A program made the position numbers and the translations under genes. From positions 1 through 64,000 of the forward strand of contig NZ_UQJH01000007.1 in NCBI RefSeq assembly GCF_900541275.1: a DNA stretch of 64,000 bases, in the 5' to 3' direction. Origin of the DNA: an uncultured Porphyromonas sp. GTDB lineage: Bacteria > Bacteroidota > Bacteroidia > Bacteroidales > Porphyromonadaceae. This document shows positions 45,501-52,547 of this stretch, in pieces. The notes below the pieces were generated by a model that saw only the letters and a list, made by a program, of their open reading frames with translations, had not been told where the DNA came from and did no database searches. Positions within the stretch are counted from its first letter, which is position 1, and each line of letters begins with the position of its first letter.

Positions 45501-48500
45501 TCCTCTCCCTGTCGACGGATTGGTAGCTGATGCTGTCCTCCTCCGTCTCCGTCGGAAATGATAGCGGCATAAGTAGCGCAAGCCTTGGCCATATGCTCTT
45601 CGGAGCGATGATCAGAGTCCTCTCCGAGTCCGGTGTCTCGGCAATCTCCCTAAGTCTTTCCTCAAGAGAGGCATCAATGGGCTTGAGCTGTCGGAAGAAA
45701 GGCTCCCCCTTCTCTTCCGTCTCTGAAAAGTACTGCGCGAAGACCGGCGTCTGCAGGGTCCGGAGGATGTCACTCAATTCTTTTGGAAGGAATGCTGCCA
45801 GCTCTTCACACAGGTTGGGCTCCAGTGATAGTCGATACAGCTGGTTCCAGAAGAGCCTATTGACCAGCTTCGTCTTTTCTTGGATACTCTCAGGCTCGGT
45901 CAAGTGGTAGGAGTAGCGGCAGGGATTAAGGAGGATCTCGATCTCCATAGTGTCCCAAATGTGGGACTCGGTCTTGATCCCCTTACTCTCAAGCAGCGAC
46001 ATAGTGTGGCGCTTAATGTCGTGACCGACGACAATGGGGTATCGCTTGAGACTCCGCTCTAAGGACCTCAGCTGGTCTTGAGAGTCGTAGTACCTGACAT
46101 TATCTTCCTTGATAAACGCAAATTCCTCCACTTGATCACCCTTTGCCCTTAAGTCAAAGGCCATATAGGGGATCTCCGCTTTGAGTAGGTCCCACTTCTC
46201 TCCCACATAGTGATGGAAGAGCGGCGTATCCCGGAAGTATGTACCGACGATCTCTAGCCCCAGCTCATCATCAATAGTCTGTAAGTACTGGTACCGATGG
46301 TCCTCGTCGTAGGTGTGGAGTACCATACTGATCTTCTCAGCACCCATCGTCGCAAAGAAGGCTCTACGAGACTCCTCGTCTAAGTCAGGAGCAGTGGCAA
46401 AGGATAGAGCGAGGTCATCTATACTTAGCTTCCTCATCTTCTCCAGCGTCTCCCTATCCCTGATCAAATCCTGCAGGAGCCCTTTGTCCTCATAACCTGT
46501 GGATAGGTAAAGGAGTAGACCCTTGGAGGAGTGTGGGTGATTCCTGATATAGGTCAGGAAGTGACTTAAGTCGTCGCCCTCATCTGTGTAGTGTGACAAA
46601 AGTATCCGAGGATCATGACCGTAGTCAGCAAAACCATTGAGATGGTGGATTATTTCTGTCTCCTCGAGCCACTTGGTATCTTTGGTGGCCTTGTAGAGCA
46701 ACAGCCGAAGGTGTACTGATGGATATGTCTCGTCGACTCTCTCACAGTAGAGGCTGAGCAAGTCGGTGCTTACCCGAGAGAGAAACCCGACGATCGCCTC
46801 CTCATCTTTGCTTTTGATCTGTCCAAATACAGTGCGTAGGGATGACCTGGCAGTCTCGATGTCGACTACTGCCCCGATCCTATTAATAGTAGCAGCATCA
46901 AGCGTCTCGACGGCATCTCTGAATAACGGAGCCACCAATCCCTGTACCTGGTCGTACACCTTCTGCTCCCCCTTGATCCTGTCCACTAAGGCGGTCCCGC
47001 CGGTGAGGCAAAGGGTGTATATCAGTAAGCTAGGGAGGGCTCCTTCACTCCCGGCGATATATCGTGCGATGGCTGGTTTGTCCTTCTTGCGTATCTTCTC
47101 CTTCCAAAGAGAGTGGAGCGCCTCATACGATGCTTGTGACTGCTGGCTGAGCTGCTCGACAATAGACTCATCCATAAGCCACACATTGTCCTTGGTCAGC
47201 GCGTAGAGAGCCCATCGGAGTGTAGGCGAGGGGGATACCTCCTCAGGAGTCGATGTATAGTGGGAGAGTGTATCGGGGGATAGCTTCCGGAGGAAGTCAA
47301 GCACACTTGACTCCGTCTGCCCTTCCGTCCCCAGCACGGCAGAGATCTGTTCATTGACAAGGTCATTGTCAGTGACGACATCGAGGGTGTCGACTAAGGA
47401 GCTATTCAGCTCCCTTAGAGCCATCTGCAGGATCTCTTTCTTGTATGATTGTAGCTCTGTAGTCTCAGGCGATAGTGCTATGGTTGTCCCGAGATCCCTG
47501 TCACCGGTAAGTGTGTAGATCACCAGCCTCAGCTCATCGCTTGCCGAGTCGGAGCTTGCTATGTACTTGGCATAGCTCAGTGCTTGGTCTCGATCTAATC
47601 GGGATAAGAGACCTCGCAGCAATGGGGCTATCTCCCCGTAGCTGGCTGACCTCTTGCATAGGTACTCGATGAATGCGTCATCCTTTATAGCCTCGATATC
47701 ACCAGTCGACTGGAAGAGAAGGGGAGCCAAGCTGGGGATTTCTGGAAGTAGTCTCACAACTTCCCTGTAGACCTCCGGGAAAGCCTTCTCAAGATGATTG
47801 ACAAAGTGTGTGCACTGCTCGTCGAGCTCTTGATCTCTGCTCAGTCGATCAATGACTGCCCCTGCAGTCGATGCCGGGTCGTGTACCGGAAGTTCCCGGG
47901 AGAACATCTTGATGTCATAGTCCTCGATCGACTGGATGAGAGTAAGGCGACTAATCTCTCGCAGCTTATCCCTAAGTGCAGGGTCGATATTCTCATCTAT
48001 AGATTTCTCGAGAGGAGTAGATATCGATGCCGTGCCTAAGCCGTGAGCATCCAATAGCTTGATGATCTTTTTGCTTCGATCCTCATCAGGCAGTCCCTCA
48101 AGCTCTTGGATGAGATCCTTTAGCACAATTGTCTGACCCTCTACCGTCTGGGAAAAGAGTCGCCAGATGTCCCTTTGGATATCAATGTCGTAGTTCTTGT
48201 TCTCGACTGAGCCGCGTATATGGCTATACTCATCGACGTACTGCTTGACAGCGCGGTAGTCTTCGTTGCTAATTTCGAGCTTTCGCCCATTCAGTGCCTT
48301 CGTTCCCTTCTTGCCCCTTTCGTTAATCTCAAAGGTGACATACTCTCCTTTCCTGAGCTTATTCCCATCGAAGTCAGAGGAGTGGATGAATATCTCACTT
48401 GGCTCTTGTTTCTCTGTCGGGGTGAGATTACCGCTTTTTGCCCTTCTGTGCCCCATCTGATTGGTCAGAATGAAGCCAAAGTCCCCCGTCTTAACGACAT

Positions 48501-48627
48501 GCTTGATCCTTCCAAGCAGTCGAGGTTGCCCTAGTATGTCGGTGGTCGTAGGGAGGTCCGATAGGTCAAGGTTATCGATGTGACCTATTATGTACTCTGA
48601 GCTTACGGAGTAATCAGGTTTGCCCAT
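39514..48627 (-). CDS. Giant multidomain helicase: CSD, alpha-repeats, DnaQ-like, RecQ, UvrD (3037 aa)
   Basis: Second gene of the operon. Residues about 37-118 are a cold-shock-type OB fold (GRIKHVVKTGDFGFI, EIFIHSSDF, KGEYVTFEINERGKKGTKA). About 200-720 are helical with a recurring LRxxLYxLTxD unit. About 820-915 resemble a DnaQ/WRN exonuclease (MAFDLRAKGD, IVVGHDIKRH, IWDTMEIEILL), but key acids are changed. About 1500-2000 form a RecQ-type SF2 helicase: LPTGGGKS (K1530), FDEAHCITQWG (DEAH 1634-1637), YLQEVGRVGRSRK near 1856. About 2370-2900 form a UvrD-type SF1 helicase: LAGPGSGKT (K2392), VDEFQD (D2500), VAYTRAKKYLYVS near 2875. No frame break is seen over 9.1 kb. Composition is less GC-rich than that of the flanking genes. 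Its role is unknown, with genome defence or repair inferred. Confidence 0.92.
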   Translation of the reverse strand: MGKPDYSVSSEYIIGHIDNLDLSDLPTTTDILGQPRLLGRIKHVVKTGDFGFILTNQMGHRRAKSGNLTPTEKQEPSEIFIHSSDFDGNKLRKGEYVTFEINERGKKGTKALNGRKLEISNEDYRAVKQYVDEYSHIRGSVENKNYDIDIQRDIWRLFSQTVEGQTIVLKDLIQELEGLPDEDRSKKIIKLLDAHGLGTASISTPLEKSIDENIDPALRDKLREISRLTLIQSIEDYDIKMFSRELPVHDPASTAGAVIDRLSRDQELDEQCTHFVNHLEKAFPEVYREVVRLLPEIPSLAPLLFQSTGDIEAIKDDAFIEYLCKRSASYGEIAPLLRGLLSRLDRDQALSYAKYIASSDSASDELRLVIYTLTGDRDLGTTIALSPETTELQSYKKEILQMALRELNSSLVDTLDVVTDNDLVNEQISAVLGTEGQTESSVLDFLRKLSPDTLSHYTSTPEEVSPSPTLRWALYALTKDNVWLMDESIVEQLSQQSQASYEALHSLWKEKIRKKDKPAIARYIAGSEGALPSLLIYTLCLTGGTALVDRIKGEQKVYDQVQGLVAPLFRDAVETLDAATINRIGAVVDIETARSSLRTVFGQIKSKDEEAIVGFLSRVSTDLLSLYCERVDETYPSVHLRLLLYKATKDTKWLEETEIIHHLNGFADYGHDPRILLSHYTDEGDDLSHFLTYIRNHPHSSKGLLLYLSTGYEDKGLLQDLIRDRETLEKMRKLSIDDLALSFATAPDLDEESRRAFFATMGAEKISMVLHTYDEDHRYQYLQTIDDELGLEIVGTYFRDTPLFHHYVGEKWDLLKAEIPYMAFDLRAKGDQVEEFAFIKEDNVRYYDSQDQLRSLERSLKRYPIVVGHDIKRHTMSLLESKGIKTESHIWDTMEIEILLNPCRYSYHLTEPESIQEKTKLVNRLFWNQLYRLSLEPNLCEELAAFLPKELSDILRTLQTPVFAQYFSETEEKGEPFFRQLKPIDASLEERLREIAETPDSERTLIIAPKSIWPRLALLMPLSFPTETEEDSISYQSVDRERIESSGGLDVLTRTILKRFCEVSRTPIVANIALYLRTQGSGDISVYLSDERLIPFLYVRPSHIDCIETSGFVDQTLYQRDYTHIYAIGTEIHDRSFVQKIDKEYTSEELIDLHSRLPFSMAASNIALLDKEERAGLGISDEPLTANTWAEKSLSGKISIFRNYQYQTLRRKFLTNFNADPAVYPWELASVGNTEQPIVIARLSDPVTEDFSGKEKRVSSFSVFRSAYWVAQFALLSEIKERNRGVVLVYILRMREERESLIDYATQLGYDVPREGEGLQQIDLIRDPSRGLVLIDKEDFLREIGTYRTDEALCYVWDDLDIERHMIMWDTLPFDGDDQRSTQRREDEDTVTKSTARQCMAASWPIIRHYYSLMVANNPDTRLYVIDPHLEDYPTPLDASLAKLEEYALWENNSRYETALAQAGQYFADGHQEESSHSTEEVMEMLRRPFLGTNSDSEPFDWYDYQKPILKEIIEPSGDYLVTLPTGGGKSVLFQAPAIYHAIHRHRLSIVISPLLALMQDQVEELFEKGFGTNVDYLSGSREPFDVDYIYRRIVSGELALLYITPERFRVKRFMSALETRINRDGGLEYVIFDEAHCITQWGQEFRPDYQYALQRCIELKRRYNDFTFSLFSATITAQVESEIREFLPDIKRLGESANPVRDHIDISFALSGLSASAGTQGHTMDDRVAAIVDYIKANKIDFQKSRMLIFCRRRRECEEVTDMLSELCKASDADPILRQCADHIDYFHAGLDSQQRSDKYKAFKSSADSRDEGSGKDIYILAATKAFGMGMDIPNIHYLVHFSPPSYIEDYLQEVGRVGRSRKMFEDVFGPEGQIPALCINSDEDFRVLKELLISNMLSWSDIVSCKEAVIAFIEKFQTLKETESQPVLVPFNVWQKESGVSKDITSTRIALYWLDHIGHLKTEYLGAGYLTISFSGKSLAGCDHEEVLNYISKSCTDPTGSNIICLRDIQNEFHLARYELMDILIEAVEKELLLINNTLHCSLAPYRYYETRYFLLERKTAPLTLQIILKGLHDFLSSCRVNKEIVLDDEARRDLAGHLLDGIDLSRISVKALDSKKKEVDYMIWRNSEHEAHLSGAVTKLETYTEDITTRTGTDMLKLLKFVPGVSLHIKYRRKQAIYYITVHDKQWEKFLPLLRRDCTSFLESIVTNDRTNDMIEWASDAVKLTRGMKLQSRYIYFSTILQTLSMLRYINHSGLLPSCIECYTTEKSKDSLEEPLEDKSSPLYELRREFEEVNRVKILRLACMQIYSALAPDRQESFIKRYFGCRNTDEYFTLAGESAPEDSGIMQQLTEEALRDEERKLESNPAQLAIYNQPRDANVNVLAGPGSGKTHVLTLRCARLIYTEHVSPNKILVLAYNRAVVTELRNRLNHLFTRLGMSRTANRINVHTFHGLAKKCLGKSLDKTKPELWEYSFYDYLSNNKRAFILRYPEITHILVDEFQDITQVRLDCLLMLHDIYPKASFFTIGDINQSIYGFDRIPRDSSGERKQLSPEEYARCVDPKPYYAQLREAIHPVEMTMFTNYRSYQKILDAAKTFLPDGCQLPKAADVIMEHEPTESYVHISDCDSDNSQEWTRDLLEYIDKIRKTGASQQDSRNAIHTIAVFFRTNSEVYRCYAQLREKEKLPDDVRLRIQGTSVCELWRAREIYHLIHLLESSSGKLCEIEGDKTATELRDIVEDLRRSYPTWDEFYIDIAYTLSLSYLDSIRASESPHTWQDMADYIRDISSQDDGGVFKIYEDYKDQRLIKDDRLEVILTTMHKVKGLEFDAVFITPSSVGLPIIPHRCDYLDGEYLSADDLADIQEEQKLLYVAYTRAKKYLYVSKGPRERAVERGEEIYRSQDPQQILYMESDPKLGNYNLSYSAGKEYRGARELIRTKVKRGAAVKLIRDNRGNYKIYQDSITPPIGILTSRSQTPSRIAINAANNSVSQLGGFFVSDIVAWTYEETKDEYKENWGSEAIQNGYIYVVLISGVGTPD

Positions 48628-48641
48628 AGCAGCAGTCGTTG

Positions 48642-49427
48642 TTAATTGGCGGAAGAGTCTTCGATTTGAGCAATAAGCCGTTGATTGCTAATATCCCAGT
48701 CTACGATTATTATCTTGACTTTGTCCCTGATATTGAGGCGGTAATAGCTATCTGCTGTGGTGTTAGGGTCAGTCTCCATAATGATAGCCTCTACTCCTGC
48801 TTGGAGGGTAGCTGTGATCGAGTCCTCATTGATTGCAGTGATGAATGCATCGTGACAAGAGTTGACAGGGAAGGACTTTTTTGCTCTCTCCCACGGATCA
48901 GATGACCAGTCATATCCAGAGGTAAATCTGAGCCATCGCCGATCCACAAATACCTCGTTGATAGAAACAGGAGCGAATTTTCCCAAGAGCTGCTGGGGAA
49001 ATGAGTTCTCTGAAGGTGTCTGAGTATCATCCATGCGTACTATACCGATGAGATCCTCGTTGATCTCAATCACTGCACCTTCGGGCTGGATCTGAATGAC
49101 AGTTCCCAAGACTTTCTCGCCCACTACTTTCTGCTGATCGATGTTTTTCCATGGATCTGGCCGCAAACGTTTCATACTGAGTATCACATCGCCATCTTTG
49201 ATCATTACTACAGCAGCTTGGATTACATCATCTATCTTTGGTAAGTGATAGCGTCCATTTCCCCAAGTAATTTCCTTGACAGGGAGGGTGCATTTCACAT
49301 TGTCCACAATCACAGAGACGAAGTTCGATTGTAGTTTTGTCACCTTCCCCTCAACGATATCCCCCACTCTGAGGGGTCTTCTGTCGCTCTGGAGTGGGGT
49401 GTTATTATCCGTATGATTCTCATTCAT
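48642..49427 (-). CDS. Triple S1-domain protein, first gene of the helicase operon
   Basis: A 261-residue soluble protein made of three S1-like OB folds. The first spans about residues 19-85 (RVGDIVEGKVTKLQSNFVSV...VILSMKRLRPDPWKN). The second is about 95-175 (VGEKVLGTVIQIQPEGAVIEI...SSDPWERAKKSF). A looser third is about 180-258 (HDAFITAINEDSITATLQAG...DKVKIIIVDWDISNQRLIAQI). The DPW ends of the first two are typical of S1 repeats. It would bind RNA or ssDNA. It ends 14 bases before the giant gene. It is too short and degenerate to be ribosomal protein S1. Confidence 0.85.
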   Translation of the reverse strand: MNENHTDNNTPLQSDRRPLRVGDIVEGKVTKLQSNFVSVIVDNVKCTLPVKEITWGNGRYHLPKIDDVIQAAVVMIKDGDVILSMKRLRPDPWKNIDQQKVVGEKVLGTVIQIQPEGAVIEINEDLIGIVRMDDTQTPSENSFPQQLLGKFAPVSINEVFVDRRWLRFTSGYDWSSDPWERAKKSFPVNSCHDAFITAINEDSITATLQAGVEAIIMETDPNTTADSYYRLNIRDKVKIIIVDWDISNQRLIAQIEDSSAN

Positions 49428-49465
49428 AATGGCGTCTCGGATGGGCTTATCACAAAGGTTCTAAG

Positions 49466-49483
49466 CTATGGATTTGTCCATAG
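49466..49483. promoter_or_regulatory. Perfect 7-bp hairpin upstream of the helicase operon
   Basis: CTATGGA (49466-49472) pairs with TCCATAG (49477-49483) across TTTG. It is 38 bases upstream of the S1 gene's ATG, in the 130-base gap from the fucosidase gene. It may be the fucosidase terminator or an operator. No TAnnTTTG box is clear here. Confidence 0.4.
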
Positions 49484-49557
49484 ACTTTATAGTCGCAAGA
49501 TAGCGAAACTTGTTGATCTTCACCAAGCCGATGCAATGGCTACCATTATGGAGAGAC

Positions 49558-51933
49558 TTAGGGATGGAGGGTGAAGGGAGTGCCGGGGGTGAGGGTCACC
49601 TGCTGCTCTTGGTCGCGGGTGGCATCACGGAGGGTCACCGTGGTGGGACCGGCGAGGCGGCTTCGGAGCGTCACCTCGGTCACCTTCCCCTCGCTCCAGC
49701 TGCAGTCCACCTCCACGCCTCCACGGGCGCAGAGTCCGCTGTAGCTGCCGCTGTGCCAGAGGTCCGGCAGGGCGGGGAGGAGCTCGATCACCCCCTCGTG
49801 GCTCTGAAGTAGCATCTCGGCGATGCCGGCGGTGCCACCGAAGTTGCCGTCGATCTGGAAGGGCGGGTGGGCGCAGAAGAGGTTGGGCAGCGTGCCACCT
49901 ATGTTGACCAGCTCTCCCTCCTCGTCAAAGGCGGGTACAAAGAGACTCTTGAGGAGCTTGGCGGCATGGTTGCCGTCCTTGAGCCTTGCCCAGAAATTGA
50001 TCTTCCACGCCCGGCTCCAGCCTGTGCCGGCATCGCCTCGCCTCCGGAGGGTGACGCGTGCCGCCTCGGCCAGCTCGGGCGTCTCCCGTGTGGTGATCGC
50101 ATCTCCCGGGTAAAGCCCGTAGAGGTGCGAGACGTGGCGGTGGTGGATGTCCATCTCGCGGTAGTCCTCAAGCCACTCCATGAGGTAGCCCTCCTTGCTG
50201 ACCTGCATCGGTGGGAGGAGCGGCAGGGCATTCGCCATCCGGGTCAGGTCGGGATCGTAGGTGCCGAGGATCTCCGCAGCGCGCAGCGTGTGGCGGTAGA
50301 GCTCACCGACCAGCTGCGTGTCCATCGTCGGTCCCATGCAGATGTAGGCGATCTGGGTCGAGTCACCTGGGAGGTAAAAGCCATTCTCCGGCGAGGAGGA
50401 GGGTGCGGTGACGAGCCACCCCTCCCTCGGCTCTCGGATCATCGTGGAGAGGAAGAAGCGGGACGCATCGAGGAGTGTCGGGTAGATCGCTCTGAGGTAG
50501 GTGGTGTCGCGGGTAAAGTCGTAGTGGTCCCAGAGGTGGCGGCAGAGCCATGCCCCTCCCGTCATCGTCGCTCCCCAGGAGGCATCCTCACCGGGAGCGG
50601 TGTAGTAGAAGGGGTTGGTCATCATATGCGCCACCCATCCCTCGGCGCCGTAGAAGTGCTTGGCGGTCCTCCGCCCGCTCTCCCGGAGGGCTGTGGTGAA
50701 GTCGATCAGCGAGCGATGAAGCTCGGAGAGATTGGCCACCTCGGCGGGCCAGTAATTCATCTGGACGTTGATATTGAGGTGGTAGTCCGCATTCCACGGT
50801 AGCTGGATCCCTTCGCCCCAGAGCCCTTGGAGATTGAGTGGCCAGCTGTCGGGACGGCAGCCGGAGATCATCAGGTAGCGGCCGTACTGGAAGTAGAGTG
50901 CCGCAAGGGAGGGGTCCTCATTGTCCTGATAGCGGCGGATGCGGTAGTCGGTCGTCCGCTCGGCTGCCTCCGTCGGCGCCCCGAGGTGGAGGCTCACGCG
51001 GTCGAAGAGCCGACTGTACTCCTTGAGATGCCTCTTGTAGATCGTCTCGTAGGCGAGGTCCTCCACCTCATCCAGTCGGTCTGACGGTGGCTCCGGGGCG
51101 ACTCCACCGGCGGGGATGAGGTCGGTCCGGGCGGCGACGAGGAGGATCACGTCATCAGCGTGGGAGACGGAGAGGCGGCTCCCCCTCACTCGCATCTTGC
51201 CGCCGGTAGGGATGCAGCGCACCTCCGCCTCGTAGCGGGTCCCCTCGCCACCAAAGCCGTCCGGCAGCGAGCCGGTCAGGCGTAGTCCCACGTCCGTCCC
51301 CTCGATTGTGCCCCCCTCGGGGCGGGAGAGAGAGAGGTCAAAGGAGACCTTCCCCTTATGGTCCGCACCGAGGTGTATCACCAGCACATCGTCCTTACGC
51401 GAGGTGAAGTAGGAGCGATTGTACCGCACCCCATTGAGGTCAAAGAACGTATGCGCCACCGCCGTCCGTAGGTCTAGCTCGCGCCGGTAGCCCGTCTCCG
51501 CTCCCTTAGGCAGGTGGTGGTCGAGGGTCATGTAGGCGAGCATCTGGTAGCTGCCGTAGGGTGAGTGGGCGCCATCGGGGAGTCCGCTCCCCTTGCCTCC
51601 GCAGCGGAAGTACTTGTACATCAGCCTCTGCGCCTGGAGATTGTCCCCGTCGAGGAGCGCATGTCGGATCTCCGGCAGGTGGCTCACCGCGTCGATGTCG
51701 TAGGCAGTACTGTCGACACTGCCGCTCCACATGGAGATCTCATTGAGGATCAGCCGCTCGCTCCGCACCTCACCACCGGTCATCAGCCCGAGCCGGCCGT
51801 TGCCGATCGGGAGCATGGCCTCGAAGGCCTTGGCTGGGCGATCGTAGCGGAGCTTCAGCGGGGTCTCCTCAGCGTGGAGAGGGAGCCAGAGGAGTGTCGC
51901 GAGGATCAGTAGGAGGTAATCTCTTAGTCTCAT
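49558..51933 (-). CDS. GH95 alpha-L-fucosidase, exported
   Basis: Hydrolyses alpha-1,2-linked fucose on host-type glycans if like AfcA. The 791-residue protein has a signal peptide (LLLILATLLWLPLHA) and the family pattern: N-terminal beta domain beginning KLRYDRPAKAFEAMLPIGNGRLGLMTGG, and the catalytic-site asparagines in WNADYHLNINVQMNYWP. The (alpha/alpha)6 barrel follows, ending with the FQIDGNFGGTAGIAEMLLQSH motif, whose Asp acts with the asparagines. It starts 11 bases after engB and is probably the last gene of that operon. It fits with the GH18 locus in host-glycan use. Confidence 0.93.
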   Translation of the reverse strand: MRLRDYLLLILATLLWLPLHAEETPLKLRYDRPAKAFEAMLPIGNGRLGLMTGGEVRSERLILNEISMWSGSVDSTAYDIDAVSHLPEIRHALLDGDNLQAQRLMYKYFRCGGKGSGLPDGAHSPYGSYQMLAYMTLDHHLPKGAETGYRRELDLRTAVAHTFFDLNGVRYNRSYFTSRKDDVLVIHLGADHKGKVSFDLSLSRPEGGTIEGTDVGLRLTGSLPDGFGGEGTRYEAEVRCIPTGGKMRVRGSRLSVSHADDVILLVAARTDLIPAGGVAPEPPSDRLDEVEDLAYETIYKRHLKEYSRLFDRVSLHLGAPTEAAERTTDYRIRRYQDNEDPSLAALYFQYGRYLMISGCRPDSWPLNLQGLWGEGIQLPWNADYHLNINVQMNYWPAEVANLSELHRSLIDFTTALRESGRRTAKHFYGAEGWVAHMMTNPFYYTAPGEDASWGATMTGGAWLCRHLWDHYDFTRDTTYLRAIYPTLLDASRFFLSTMIREPREGWLVTAPSSSPENGFYLPGDSTQIAYICMGPTMDTQLVGELYRHTLRAAEILGTYDPDLTRMANALPLLPPMQVSKEGYLMEWLEDYREMDIHHRHVSHLYGLYPGDAITTRETPELAEAARVTLRRRGDAGTGWSRAWKINFWARLKDGNHAAKLLKSLFVPAFDEEGELVNIGGTLPNLFCAHPPFQIDGNFGGTAGIAEMLLQSHEGVIELLPALPDLWHSGSYSGLCARGGVEVDCSWSEGKVTEVTLRSRLAGPTTVTLRDATRDQEQQVTLTPGTPFTLHP

Positions 51934-51944
51934 AAGGATGGGAC

Positions 51945-52532
51945 TCAGAGGAGTGACTCGAAGTAGTCCAGTAACTCCTCCCTTCCCTCGCTCTTGAGCG
52001 AGGAGGTGACGAAGTAGGGCGGCAGCTCATCCCACTCCTCACGGAGCTTATCGAGGTAGGCATCTACGCTGCGGCGGGCAGCCGACTTGGAGAGCTTGTC
52101 TGCCTTCGTGAAGATGAGGGCAAAGGGTACATTATTCACTCCGAGGTGATTGATGAAGTCAAGGTCGATCCGGAGAGGTGCGTGGCGTATGTCGATCAGC
52201 ACGAAGAGGCAGGACATCTGCCACCGATGGCTCACGTAGTCATCGATCATCCGCTCGAGCTGCTGCCGTATGGGCTTCGGCACCTTGGCGTAGCCGTAGC
52301 CGGGCAGGTCGACGATGTAGAAGCGGTCGTCGATGAGGAAGTGATTGATCAGCTGCGTCTTACCGGGCGTCTGGGACGTCTTGGCGAGATCCCTCCGCTG
52401 GGTCAGCATATTGATCAGGGAGGATTTCCCTACGTTGGATCGTCCGATGAGCGCCAGCTCCACACGATCATCATCGGGGCACTCCGCCACGCTGCGGCTG
52501 CTCTTGATGAATGTTGCCTCTTGTATGTCCAC
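51945..52532 (-). CDS. engB: Ribosome-biogenesis GTPase EngB/YsxC
   Basis: GTPase needed for large-subunit assembly. The 195-residue protein has G1 IGRSNVGKSSLINM, the G3 motif DLPGYGYAK, G4 FTKADKLSK and the C-terminal TSSLKSEGREELLDYF. The best start is a GTG at 52532 giving MDIQEATFIKSS, which matches the family's EIxxAxFxKS N-terminus. No ATG fits. It lies 15 bases after the lipid kinase gene. Confidence 0.95.
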   Translation of the reverse strand: MDIQEATFIKSSRSVAECPDDDRVELALIGRSNVGKSSLINMLTQRRDLAKTSQTPGKTQLINHFLIDDRFYIVDLPGYGYAKVPKPIRQQLERMIDDYVSHRWQMSCLFVLIDIRHAPLRIDLDFINHLGVNNVPFALIFTKADKLSKSAARRSVDAYLDKLREEWDELPPYFVTSSLKSEGREELLDYFESLL

Positions 52533-52547
52533 TTGTATATAGTCTGC

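Noticed and set aside
37614..49427. Helicase operon as a RecBCD or AddAB repair complex
   Set aside because: There is no RecB-family nuclease motif, and the RecQ-type motor and DnaQ-like fold do not occur in those complexes.
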